Origin: JAABRU01 sp050180235
GTDB lineage: Bacteria > Desulfobacterota > Desulfobacteria > Desulfobacterales > Desulfococcaceae
Reading direction: 5' to 3'
Length of the DNA stretch: 64,000 bases
NCBI GenBank assembly: GCA_050180235.1
Contig: JBFXEJ010000016.1
Location: 1-64,000, forward strand
Shown: positions 8,141 through 16,637 of the stretch, piece after piece
Position numbering within the stretch: the first letter of the stretch is position 1
How the letters are laid out: each line of letters starts with the position of its first letter
The notes under the pieces: model-generated
The model's input: the letters and a program-made list of their open reading frames with translations, nothing else
What the model was told of the DNA's origin: nothing
Databases searched by the model: none
Made by a program: the position numbers and the translations under genes

Positions 8141-9312
8141 TGCCATCAGATCACCCTGACAATCTCTGGAACCAGACCGTATATGCCCGGATAGAAAAGG
8201 AAGTTGATCCCTTCCGGGACAAAAAATATTTCCGTCCCCTGCACCGGGCATATACCGGAGACACCACATTCTGGTCAGTTCCGTCTCCGGAACCTGATTT
8301 GGATGATGAATTCTGGGAAATGCTCAAAAACCATCTGGACAGTGAAATTGTAAAATCCGCAGCAGTAAAATTGGGAGAAGAGATTTTCCAATGGGAACCG
8401 GACGGAAACAAACTGATCTTTGCCGCGATTCTCCGTGCAGGCGTTCCCATTGCAGACTGGCTCTGCCAAATGATGCACGGATCAGTTGCGGTTTCCCTTT
8501 CCCTGTTTGTGGGACTTGGCATAGATCGCATCGCTTTGCAGATGATACAGAAAACATGGCCGGAGCGGAAAATTGTATTTGTTGACGGCTGGACCGGCAA
8601 AGGCGGCGTGGCCCGCGCCATAAGGGAACTCAATTGCGGCCCTTTGGCAGTTCTCAATGATCCCTGGGGATGCGCGGATTTCTCCGGCATACAGAAAGAT
8701 ATATTCTGCCCCACAGCCTGCTTCACGGGCGCGTCCACTTTGGGTTTTTCCCGGACATTTTTCACAGAGGAACACAGGCTTTTTTCTGCCTACCGCTTCC
8801 CCCGGAAATACTGCCGGACAGATTTGGTGGAAAAATGGCAGAAACTCTGCCCGAAATCAGCAGATTCCCTGTCCTCTGATATGAGGCAGCCCGAGCCTGA
8901 AAGAAATCAAAAATCCTCTGTGATCTCTGTGAAACCCTCTGTGTCCTCTGTGGGAAAAAAAATTTTTGCAAAGTCTGATATTGCAGATTTTAACCACAAA
9001 GAACACAAAGAAGGCACAAAGGACACAGGGCTTGCAGACAGAAATTCAAAGTTGATTCAAAACGGCAGTAAAACACAAACGCCTTTTTTTATGGAAACCA
9101 AACTTAGAATCCACGCCAATGAGGTCTGCCGTGCCCTGATCAATGCTGCCCCGGAAAACGTCATGTTTTTCCATGATGCCGCATATGTGAAAGAGCATTA
9201 TCCTCTGCTCCCGGTTCTGGCAGAACGCAGAAAAGTCAATATACTCTATGAATGCAGGGAACTGGAAAATCTGAAAACCGCAGTGGCCTGTTCCCTGAAA
9301 ACAGAAAACTGA
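8137..9312 (+). CDS. StiP-family protein: phosphoribosyltransferase-like domain plus C-terminal PELOTA-like domain
   Basis: 391 aa. The N-terminal part (to about 245) matches the StiP / PRTase-like family known from tellurite-type stress loci, with AAILRAGVPIADWL, FVDGWTGKGGVA and a CADFSGIQKDIFCP segment. The last 75 residues (MFFHDAAYVKEHYPLLPVLA) match its PELOTA-type RNA-binding domain. Between them lie about 70 residues rich in Ser/Lys (NHKEHKEGTKD) encoded by ctctgtg/cacaaag repeats, unlike family linkers. The family has been proposed in comparative genomics to act with partner enzymes in making a nucleoside-like stress product; here it is paired only with a dynamin. The second ATG (8140) is an alternative start. 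Confidence 0.82.
   Translation: MMPSDHPDNLWNQTVYARIEKEVDPFRDKKYFRPLHRAYTGDTTFWSVPSPEPDLDDEFWEMLKNHLDSEIVKSAAVKLGEEIFQWEPDGNKLIFAAILRAGVPIADWLCQMMHGSVAVSLSLFVGLGIDRIALQMIQKTWPERKIVFVDGWTGKGGVARAIRELNCGPLAVLNDPWGCADFSGIQKDIFCPTACFTGASTLGFSRTFFTEEHRLFSAYRFPRKYCRTDLVEKWQKLCPKSADSLSSDMRQPEPERNQKSSVISVKPSVSSVGKKIFAKSDIADFNHKEHKEGTKDTGLADRNSKLIQNGSKTQTPFFMETKLRIHANEVCRALINAAPENVMFFHDAAYVKEHYPLLPVLAERRKVNILYECRELENLKTAVACSLKTEN
8911..9030 (+). repeat. In-frame ctctgtg / accacaaag repeat inside the StiP-like gene
   Basis: Two blocks: tcctctgtgatctctgtgaa-type words (about 8913-8953), then taaccacaaagaacacaaag and related words (about 8990-9030). The same words are found between genes at 28990-29033. 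Here they are read through without a stop and give a low-complexity linker. Confidence 0.8.
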
Positions 9313-9419
9313 TTTCCGGAAGCTGAGGATTTTTTATGGACAAATACAGCGTCACACTGATTTTTAAAGTGTCAGAATTTAGGCAGTTGAAATCTTGTAA
9401 TCAGAGCGGGGCGTGTAAT

Positions 9420-9452
9420 ACCGATTCTCCATTGAAAATATACTTATGAAAC
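9420..9452. repeat. Single end of a family-3 element
   Basis: The left-end word ACCGATTCTCCATTG is present once, preceded by gtgtaat, with no matching right end nearby. Probably a truncated copy. The rest of the spacer 9313-9663 holds nothing recognised. Confidence 0.55.
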
Positions 9453-9663
9453 ACACCATGCCCCTCTCAGGATGGGATTTTCTGAAAAAACCAATGAAGA
9501 ATCGGCATTAGACACTGATACAGCATTCGGAGACCATTCCTGTGAAATATCCCGGAATTTATGGAAATATATTCCGCCTGACTGTAGCAGATGCCCTGTC
9601 TGCTGTAAAGATTTACGGGAAAACCGGTCATTCTTAACACCCAAAACACAGAAGGAGATGATT

Positions 9664-10497
9664 ATGAAACTGGAAATCATACGGAAATACCCTGAACAGA
9701 AAAGCGCGTATCCTCCGCTTTTTTTCATCCACGGTGCATATGCCGGAGCCTGGTGCTGGGATATTCATTTTACAGAATACTTTGTAAAACAGGGTTTTGA
9801 GGTTCATGCAGTCAGCCTGCAGGGACATGGCGAAAGTCCGGGGAAGGATTGTCTCTGGTGTTACGGCATGGAGGACTATCTGCGTGAAGTACGGGCCATT
9901 GTCCGGGAGATGGATGAGGCTCCCGTGCTCATTGGTCATTCCATGGGCGGGTATGTGGTGCAGAAATGTATGACTGATTCCCAAACCCGTACAGCAGGCG
10001 CTGTTCTCATGGCATCAGTTCCCCCGCAGGGAATGATGGGACCGGTTATCCGCATGTGGTGGTGTTATCCGCATTTATGCAATAAACTCAATCTTATTAA
10101 CATCATGCCGAAATGGACATGGGAAAAGATTGTCAGCCTGGATGAACTCCGCAAACTGATTTTTTCCGAATATACCCGGATTGATACGGTAAAAAAACTG
10201 CTGCCCTTTATACAGCATGAATCTTTGCGTGCACAGACGGATATGGCTCTCACTGTGTGTATCTGCCCTGGAAAAAACAGAAAACCCGTTCTTGTGCTTG
10301 GCGGGGAGGAAGATATTATTGTTCCGCCGGAATTCGTCCGGGAAACCGCAAAAACCTATCATGCGGAAATGAACATATTTCCAAAAACAGGTCATGCCCT
10401 TATGGTGGAAGATCGTTGGGAAGCGGTTGCGGACTTCATGTGCAAATGGCTGAAAAAAAACTATGGGGCCTGTGAAAGTGAAAACCCGGTACGCTGA
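9664..10497 (+). CDS. Alpha/beta hydrolase
   Basis: 277 aa from ATG 9664, chosen because aaggag lies 7 bases upstream and the family begins here; the open frame extends 64 codons further up without homology. Oxyanion region FIHGAYAGAWCW (about 21-32), nucleophile Ser93 in GHSMGG, probable acid Asp217 (LGGEEDIIVPP) and base His244 (KTGHAL). Soluble, esterase/lipase-like; substrate unknown. It overlaps the downstream cupin gene by 35 bp, which points to one transcript. Confidence 0.9.
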   Translation: MKLEIIRKYPEQKSAYPPLFFIHGAYAGAWCWDIHFTEYFVKQGFEVHAVSLQGHGESPGKDCLWCYGMEDYLREVRAIVREMDEAPVLIGHSMGGYVVQKCMTDSQTRTAGAVLMASVPPQGMMGPVIRMWWCYPHLCNKLNLINIMPKWTWEKIVSLDELRKLIFSEYTRIDTVKKLLPFIQHESLRAQTDMALTVCICPGKNRKPVLVLGGEEDIIVPPEFVRETAKTYHAEMNIFPKTGHALMVEDRWEAVADFMCKWLKKNYGACESENPVR

Positions 10498-10834
10498 GAT
10501 TTCGGTCTATACCACAAAGGACGGTTCGCTGATCCGGGAACTGATGCACCCGGATGTGCACTGCTGTCATAATCAGAGTCTTGCCGAGGCCGAAATTCCG
10601 CGGGGAACAATCACACACATGCACCGGCATGTGCGCACCGAGGAAATTTACCATATTCTCAGCGGGAATGGCATTATGTCTCTGGGTACTGAATATTTTG
10701 CTGTGGAAAGCGGAGATACCGTGTGCATAAGGCCCGGCACTCCGCACCGGATCAGTAATACAGGAGAGGAACCTCTGAAAATTCTATGCTGCTGCTCGCC
10801 GCCTTATTCCCATGAGGATACGGAACTGCTGTAA
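10463..10834 (+). CDS. Small single-domain cupin
   Basis: 123 aa. Cupin motif 1 is seen as THMHRHVRTEEIYHILSGNG (metal ligands His, His, Glu, about 51-63) and motif 2 as GDTVCIRPGTPHRISN (His about 96). Such proteins bind a metal and may be isomerases, dioxygenases or sugar-binding proteins. It starts inside the hydrolase gene; a GTG a few codons on would give less overlap. The pairing suggests a shared pathway, not identifiable here. Confidence 0.87.
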   Translation: MGPVKVKTRYAEISVYTTKDGSLIRELMHPDVHCCHNQSLAEAEIPRGTITHMHRHVRTEEIYHILSGNGIMSLGTEYFAVESGDTVCIRPGTPHRISNTGEEPLKILCCCSPPYSHEDTELL

Positions 10835-10937
10835 CAGAGAATTCCGCATTCAAAAAATGACAAATCCAAATCCGATCCGGTGTATATCAGAACTCACTGA
10901 TATTACGCAATACCGGAGAAAGCCTGCATCCAGAACT

Positions 10938-11040
10938 AAGGGTCTGTATCAAAATAACCTGTTATAAACCCTGAGGGTTTTGAAAACCCTCAGGGTTTCC
11001 GGACAGGAAAATTGTACAGGTTATTTTTTTACAAACCCTA
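10938..11040. repeat. Family-4 MITE-like element
   Basis: Left end AGGGTCTGTATCAAAATAAC and right end the reverse complement of AGGGTTTGTAAAAAAATAAC. The centre is a palindrome, accctgagggttttgaaaaccctcagggt. A second copy with a different centre is at 52345-52477. It fills most of the gap between the cupin and the solute-binding gene. Confidence 0.75.
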
Positions 11041-11131
11041 ATTGAAATCACTGGATTCAGGCTTATGCCGGAATCAGGGTAAAAGCGGGTAAATTCCTGT
11101 TTTCTGAAAGGGATGCGTAACATCAGAGAGA

Positions 11132-11932
11132 TCATTTAGGCTGAGAGGCAGCATCCATCTCTTTTTGCACCAGTTCCCCATAATTCAGATTCATTTGGGG
11201 CATAACAGCATTGCACTGATCCAAAAGTTTCTGCCCCTGTTTCGATGCTTTTGAAAACACAATATACATAGGAGTTGGAGGATCCGGAACAGGAAGGGCT
11301 TTGATCCGGTCATCAAGCTGTAGAGCGGCAGCGACAAAAAGAGGGGTGTAGGGCTGCCGATCAAAAAAGGCATCTATTCGATTTGCAAGCAATTTCATTA
11401 TATTCTGCTTAATCCAGCTCTCTCCTCCCAAAGTCTCCAGTTTGAACATGTCACGATGTTCATCAATCAGCGGAGTATAGCGATCTGCTATGGATACAGT
11501 CAGCCCGATACGCCAGCCTCGGATATCCCCGGCAGAGCGAATCTGTGTCAGGGGATTATCCTTTCGGACGATGAGGGTGGGCTGGGCAAGATACATGGGA
11601 GAATCCGTATAATGGAAAAAAGATTCCAGTTCAGGATTTTTGTTAAATCCCAGGGTTCCGTCAACCTTGCCGCTTTTCAGATATTCAGAAAGACGGAGAA
11701 GCGGCAGAGGCCCGGCCCATTCGATTTTATAACCCATTTTTGATGCCAATGCCTCAAAATAGGTTATGGAGGCCCCTTTTGGCTTTGCAGCAGCATGAGG
11801 ATCATCAGCATTATCCGTATATTGATGCGGCGGGAGCATAAAATACCCCATTTTTACGGATTCTGCCCATGCAGCCTGACTGACAGACACAAGCACGGCG
11901 GCCAGCACGAAAAAAAATTTGCAGCTTTTCAT
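11132..11932 (-). CDS. Periplasmic solute-binding protein, family 3 type
   Basis: 266 aa from ATG 11932 (ggag 8 bases upstream). Residues 1-23 form a signal peptide ending in AWA. The mature part has the amino-acid-type SBP_bac_3 layout: GASITYFEALASKMGYKIEW early, DGTLGFNKNPE, then IRSAGDIRGWRIGLTVSIA and NRIDAFFDRQP. There is no permease or ATPase gene beside it, so it may serve a distant transporter or a sensory role, as many orphan binding proteins do in these bacteria. Ligand unknown. Confidence 0.88.
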   Translation of the reverse strand: MKSCKFFFVLAAVLVSVSQAAWAESVKMGYFMLPPHQYTDNADDPHAAAKPKGASITYFEALASKMGYKIEWAGPLPLLRLSEYLKSGKVDGTLGFNKNPELESFFHYTDSPMYLAQPTLIVRKDNPLTQIRSAGDIRGWRIGLTVSIADRYTPLIDEHRDMFKLETLGGESWIKQNIMKLLANRIDAFFDRQPYTPLFVAAALQLDDRIKALPVPDPPTPMYIVFSKASKQGQKLLDQCNAVMPQMNLNYGELVQKEMDAASQPK

Positions 11933-12052
11933 AATTTTTTTCTCCTTCCAAGATGATGACATATCATGTTTATTATCTGTCTCTTATCTGCCTGTTCCCA
12001 GACAGGGCATAATTATGCAATAAACAACAGCACAGAGCACATGCCATTTTTA

Positions 12053-12190
12053 GGTGATTTCCGTTAAAGATTATACCGTTTTTCGTAGGGTGGGCACGGC
12101 TTTCTGTGCCCGCCGTTTCAGCAGGACGGTGGGCACAGAAAGCCGTGCCCACCCTACTACAATATGGTACATTTTTTCATGGAAATCGCC
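12053..12190. repeat. Family-2 MITE-like element, long palindromic subtype
   Basis: Starts GGTGATTTCC, ends GGAAATCGCC, with TTA on both sides (12050-12052, 12191-12193). The interior is a near-perfect palindrome of gtagggtgggcacggctttc type, about 45 bases per arm. Same subtype as 24620, 26398 and 58446. Confidence 0.92.
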
Positions 12191-12281
12191 TTATACTGAT
12201 GCAAAGCAGGCAATACCTCACTGTTGTTAAGTTTTTCTGTCATAAAACATGAAAAACTGTATGACAGCCGGAATACAGAGC

Positions 12282-12318
12282 AAAAAACTCCGGAGTGCCG
12301 GAACCTCTGACACTCCGG
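12282..12318 (-). terminator. Intrinsic terminator downstream of clpB
   Basis: On the minus strand ccggagtg pairs with cactccgg (12311-12318 / 12290-12297), followed by ag and a T-run (12282-12287 read on the minus strand). It lies about 80 bases after the clpB stop. Confidence 0.75.
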
Positions 12319-12398
12319 ATGAATTTCTGTTTTTTATGAAAGGATTGAGAAAAGGCAGGTCACGGGCAAAGAAAAAGCTGTATCCAACTTTCTTCTGA

Positions 12399-15017
12399 TC
12401 AGTCGCCGGGCATCATAATCCGCACCTTTCCCGCGGGATTCACACGGAACACGATATGATCCCCCTCTGCGTCAGCCTGTATCATGCTGCCTTCTGATAT
12501 GCTGCCTTTGAGGATTTCCATGGCCAGTGGATTTTCCAGATACTTCTGCACAGCCCGTTTCAGGGGACGCGCTCCGTAAATGCGGTCATATCCCTTTTCC
12601 GCGAGAAATGCCTTTGCACTTTGGGCAATTTCAAGATTAATATGCTTTTCTGCCAGGCGTCTGCGCAGCCGTTCCATTTGGATTTCAACAATATCACCGA
12701 TCTGATTTTCCGAGAGATTGTGAAAAATGATGATTTCATCAATCCTGTTCAGAAATTCCGGTTTGAACGTGGTGCGCAGCGTGTCTGTCACCCGTTTTTC
12801 CATTTCCTTCCGATCTGATGCGCCCAGTTCCTGAATCCACTGGCTGCCCGCGTTGGAAGTCATAATGATCAGGGTGTTTTTGAAATCCACAGTCCGACCA
12901 TGTCCGTCCGTCATGCGTCCGTCATCCAGAATCTGAAGCAGGATGTTGAAAACTTCGGGATGGGCCTTTTCAATCTCGTCAAACAGGATTACGGAATAAG
13001 GTCTTCTGCGCACAGCCTCAGTCAGGTATCCGCCCTCCTCGTATCCCACATAACCCGGAGGCGCACCGATAAGACGTGCCACCGCGTGTTTTTCCATGTA
13101 TTCGGACATGTCAACACGGATAATGGCCTGCTCACTGTCAAACATAAATTCTGCCAAAGCTTTGGCGAGTTCGGTTTTTCCCACACCGGTCGGCCCCATG
13201 AAGATAAAGGAACCAATAGGACGGTTGGGATCCTGCAGACCGGAACGAGCGCGTCTGACTGCATTGGCAACTGCGGTAATGGCCTCTTCCTGACCGATCA
13301 CCCGTTTTTTCAGACGTTCCTCGGTATGCACCAGTTTTTCCCGCTCCCCTTCCAGCATTTTGCTGACCGGAATGCCGGTCCACCGGGAAACCACTTCTGC
13401 CACATCCTCGTCATCCACCTCTTCTTTGAGCATCTTTTTTTCCGTCTGCAAATCCACCAGTTTGCGGTTGGCCTCGTCCAGACGTTTGCGGAGTTCCGCA
13501 GATTTGCCATAGCGCAGTTCCGCGACACGGGCCAGATCCCCCTGACGTTCTGCCTGCTGTTCTGCAATGCCGGTCTGCTCAATTTCCTCTTTGATGGAGC
13601 GGATGCTGCCAATCAGATCTTTTTCATTCTGCCACTGGCCTTTCATTTCCAGCATGATTTCATTCATGCCTGCAATTTCGGCCTGCAGTTTTTCCAGACG
13701 TTCCCGCGATGCTTTGTCCGATTCCTTTTTCAAAGCCTCCCGTTCAATTTCGGACTGGGTGATTTTGCGCTGAATCTCATCAATTTCCGCAGGCATGCTG
13801 TCAATCTCAATGCGGAGTTTGGACGCACATTCATCAATGAGATCAATGGCCTTGTCCGGCAGAAAACGGTCGGAAATATAGCGATCCGACAAAGTGGCTG
13901 CCGCGACAATGGCAGAATCCTTAATCCGGACACCGTGATGCACCTCGTATTTTTCCTTGAGGCCCCGGAGAATGGAAATGGTATCCTCCACATTGGGTTC
14001 CCGCACCAGCACAGGCTGGAACCTGCGTTCCAGAGCCGCATCCTTTTCAATATATTTCCGGTATTCGTTCAGAGTGGTGGCCCCGACACAGCGCAGGGTT
14101 CCGCGTGCCAGCGCAGGTTTGAGCATATTGGAGGCATCCATTGCTCCCTCTGCCGCACCCGCGCCTACCAGAGTGTGAAGTTCATCAATGAACAGAATCA
14201 CTTCCCCCTCTGCCCGTTCCACTTCCTTGAGAACAGCCTTGAGCCGATCTTCAAACTCGCCCCGGTATTTGGCTCCCGCAATGAGCGCGCCCATATCCAG
14301 AGCCACCAGCCTCCGGTTTTTCAGGCTTTCGGAAACATCCCCTTCCACAATGCGCCGGGCCAGTCCCTCCACAATAGCAGTTTTGCCCACGCCCGGTTCA
14401 CCGATCAGCACGGGATTGTTCTTGGTGCGCCGGGAAAGAACCTGCACAATGCGCCGGATTTCCTCATCCCGGCCAATCACCGGGTCCAGCTTGCCGGAAC
14501 GTGCCAGATCCGTAAGATCCCGGCTGAATTTGTCCAAAGCCTGATATTTCTCTTCCGGATTGGGATCATTGATGCTCTGATTGCCGCGAATATCCAGCAT
14601 CACCCGGAGAATGGCATCCCGTGACACACCGTATTTCCGGAGAATTCCGGCAGACTCCCCTTTTTTCTCATCCGCGATGCTCAGCAGGATATGCTCAATG
14701 CTCACATACTGATCCTTCATTTTGCCGGACTCGGCAAACGCGGCATCCAGCACTGATTTGGAACGCGGGGAGATATAGCTTTCTCCCGCGCCGCTGACTT
14801 TGGGAAATCTGTTCAAAGCCAGATGCAGTTCCTGCATCACAGACTTGGGGGAAACGCCCAGTTTCCGGAGCATGGCATTGGCAATGCCCTGGGCTTCGCC
14901 CAGCATGGCTGCCAGCAGATGCTCCGGTTCAATCTGCTGATGGCTGTGCTGTGAGGCCAGGGCCTGGGCATTCTGAATAAGCTCCTGTGATTTTATGGTA
15001 AATTTGTCAAAACGCAT
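12399..15017 (-). CDS. clpB: ClpB, ATP-dependent disaggregase
   Basis: 872 aa, full length for the family. Clp-N repeats (about 1-145), first AAA+ module with GEPGVGKT and LFIDELHTLVGAG, the ClpB middle coiled coil (about 410-530), second AAA+ module with FMGPTGVGKTELAKALAEF and the C-terminal D2-small domain with YGARPLKRAVQ. It lacks the IGF/L loop of ClpP-binding proteins, so it is a chaperone working with DnaK rather than a protease subunit. Single gene; an aaggag site lies before ATG. No CIRCE operator was seen. A tataat word (minus strand, near 15068-15073) could be part of its promoter, but the -35 match is poor. Confidence 0.98.
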   Translation of the reverse strand: MRFDKFTIKSQELIQNAQALASQHSHQQIEPEHLLAAMLGEAQGIANAMLRKLGVSPKSVMQELHLALNRFPKVSGAGESYISPRSKSVLDAAFAESGKMKDQYVSIEHILLSIADEKKGESAGILRKYGVSRDAILRVMLDIRGNQSINDPNPEEKYQALDKFSRDLTDLARSGKLDPVIGRDEEIRRIVQVLSRRTKNNPVLIGEPGVGKTAIVEGLARRIVEGDVSESLKNRRLVALDMGALIAGAKYRGEFEDRLKAVLKEVERAEGEVILFIDELHTLVGAGAAEGAMDASNMLKPALARGTLRCVGATTLNEYRKYIEKDAALERRFQPVLVREPNVEDTISILRGLKEKYEVHHGVRIKDSAIVAAATLSDRYISDRFLPDKAIDLIDECASKLRIEIDSMPAEIDEIQRKITQSEIEREALKKESDKASRERLEKLQAEIAGMNEIMLEMKGQWQNEKDLIGSIRSIKEEIEQTGIAEQQAERQGDLARVAELRYGKSAELRKRLDEANRKLVDLQTEKKMLKEEVDDEDVAEVVSRWTGIPVSKMLEGEREKLVHTEERLKKRVIGQEEAITAVANAVRRARSGLQDPNRPIGSFIFMGPTGVGKTELAKALAEFMFDSEQAIIRVDMSEYMEKHAVARLIGAPPGYVGYEEGGYLTEAVRRRPYSVILFDEIEKAHPEVFNILLQILDDGRMTDGHGRTVDFKNTLIIMTSNAGSQWIQELGASDRKEMEKRVTDTLRTTFKPEFLNRIDEIIIFHNLSENQIGDIVEIQMERLRRRLAEKHINLEIAQSAKAFLAEKGYDRIYGARPLKRAVQKYLENPLAMEILKGSISEGSMIQADAEGDHIVFRVNPAGKVRIMMPGD

Positions 15018-15135
15018 ATATCACTCCTTTGCTGTATTACTTTTCAGATATTAAAATAAAAACTCATATTATAAAATATGCAAATACTTCATCGTTATTA
15101 ACTGAAAAATAATCATCTGCGTTTTGATGTCAATT

Positions 15136-16218
15136 TCATTTTCCTGATTTTTCCGCCTCTTTTTTAAGCCGCTTGCTCAGCGCGGGCTGTGATATCCCCA
15201 GCATCCGTGAGGCAATTGACTGATTTCCGTTGGCCCGTTTCATGGATTCAGCAACCAGCAGACGGGTAATTTCCCGGATTGTCGGCAGTTCCCGCAGAGA
15301 TTTGAAAGGGGAGCTTTCATCCGGATCCAGTTCCGTAATCATGCGCAGTCCTCTGTGATCCCGGTCAATATAGGATTTGAACACATCCAGGGAAAGCACC
15401 TTGGACTTGTGTCTGCTCACTGCTTCAAAAACCATATCCCGCAGTTCCCGTATATTGCCCGGAAAGGTATAGGTTTTCAGCAGGGTGAAAAGTTCCTTGG
15501 GCGGGGTCGGTCTTTTTTTCCGCATGGTACGCGCGGCTTCATTGAGAAAGTGGTTCACCAGCAGCGGAATGTCTTCGGGCCTTTCCCGCAGAGACGGGAC
15601 ATGAATATGATGGAAGCGGAGACTGAGATTGAGTTCCCTGCGGAATCTTCCTGTCCTCTGCAGTCCCCACAGGTCGGTACTGGTGGCGGCCAGGAACTGA
15701 ATATCCTGTGGTTTTGGAATCTTCCGATCCGGGGGCAGAAAATCATCCTTATCCAGAAAATCCAGCAGATCCGCCTGGGAAACCGGACCGAGCAGACCTA
15801 TTTCGTCCAGAAACAGTGTGCCTCCGGCCGCCTCTCCGATCATTCCCTGGCGGAAATGGTTTCCATCCGTGACTTTGCCGAAAAGAATTTCCGAAAAAAC
15901 AGAATCATCAAAACTGGAACCGCTGATGGCCAGGAGTCTGCCGCTGCGTCCTCTGACCGTGTGAATGGCTCTGGCAATGAGTTCCTTGCCCACCCCGCTT
16001 TCACCCGTAATCAGCACAGGGTGAGAAGTTCCGGAAAGGGATTCGATATATTCAAAAATCGAAAGCATTTCCGGATTGCAGGTGATGATATGGACAAAAG
16101 CATCTTTATACCTGAGGGTATCTTCCATAATATTATTTTCCATTTCTTTTCTTAATTCATCAATGATTGGGAAATTACCAAAAAAACGATCCGCCCGTTT
16201 TCCGGAAAACATGCACAT
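15136..16218 (-). CDS. Sigma-54-interaction-type AAA+ regulator with degenerate GAFTGA loop
   Basis: 360 aa. No N-terminal sensor domain. AAA+ with Walker A GESGVGKE, Walker B GGTLFLDEIG, an arginine-finger-type FRRELNLSLRFHHIHVPSLR segment, and a Fis-type helix-turn-helix at the end (NQSIASRMLGISQPALSKRL). Where true sigma-54 activators carry GAFTGA, this protein reads KVTDGNHFRQGMIGEA, so contact with sigma-54 is doubtful. It may repress, or act with sigma-70 as TyrR-like proteins do. The start is uncertain: Met26 (MENNIMED) is a reasonable alternative. It is divergent from the acidic 734-residue gene and could control it. Confidence 0.87.
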   Translation of the reverse strand: MCMFSGKRADRFFGNFPIIDELRKEMENNIMEDTLRYKDAFVHIITCNPEMLSIFEYIESLSGTSHPVLITGESGVGKELIARAIHTVRGRSGRLLAISGSSFDDSVFSEILFGKVTDGNHFRQGMIGEAAGGTLFLDEIGLLGPVSQADLLDFLDKDDFLPPDRKIPKPQDIQFLAATSTDLWGLQRTGRFRRELNLSLRFHHIHVPSLRERPEDIPLLVNHFLNEAARTMRKKRPTPPKELFTLLKTYTFPGNIRELRDMVFEAVSRHKSKVLSLDVFKSYIDRDHRGLRMITELDPDESSPFKSLRELPTIREITRLLVAESMKRANGNQSIASRMLGISQPALSKRLKKEAEKSGK

Positions 16219-16414
16219 CTGCTCCGGATGTCCGCCAAATCCGGCCGGGCATATTATTTTTCAGGACTTCCCTGATTACATCCTTGTCCGGAAAAAAACT
16301 GAAATCACTATAACCTGATCTATAGTTCACTAAAGCGAAAAAAAAATCAAGAAAATTTCATCTCTTTCTGAAAGAAAAACAAAAGTCTGTTCCGGAAAAG
16401 GAAAAGCAAATATC

Positions 16415-16443
16415 TTGACACATTCCGGCGTATATGGTATTTT
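16415..16443 (+). promoter_or_regulatory. Sigma-70-like promoter before the acidic-protein gene
   Basis: TTGACA (16415-16420), 17-base spacer, TATTTT (16438-16443), about 195 bases before the start codon at 16638. It is the only good -35/-10 pair in the 419-bp divergent region (16219-16637), which otherwise shows nothing recognised. Confidence 0.45.
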
Positions 16444-16637
16444 TTGAAAAATTTCAGAATTATATACAGAATTTACCGGGAAAAACCCTGTCATGGGCAT
16501 TTTGGAAAAAATATATTATCCGTCTGATGTTACGCAGTTTCTCAAAAATCAGCAGATTACCGTATCCACCGTCATAGCGGTGAATACCTCTGTGACGGCA
16601 GTGCGCAAGATGAATTATCCAGGAAAGCGGGGCAGAC

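Noticed and set aside
12900..14624. Long open frame (574 codons) on the strand opposite clpB
   Set aside because: It mirrors the codon structure of clpB, has no homology-like motifs and no ribosome site. clpB itself is unambiguous.
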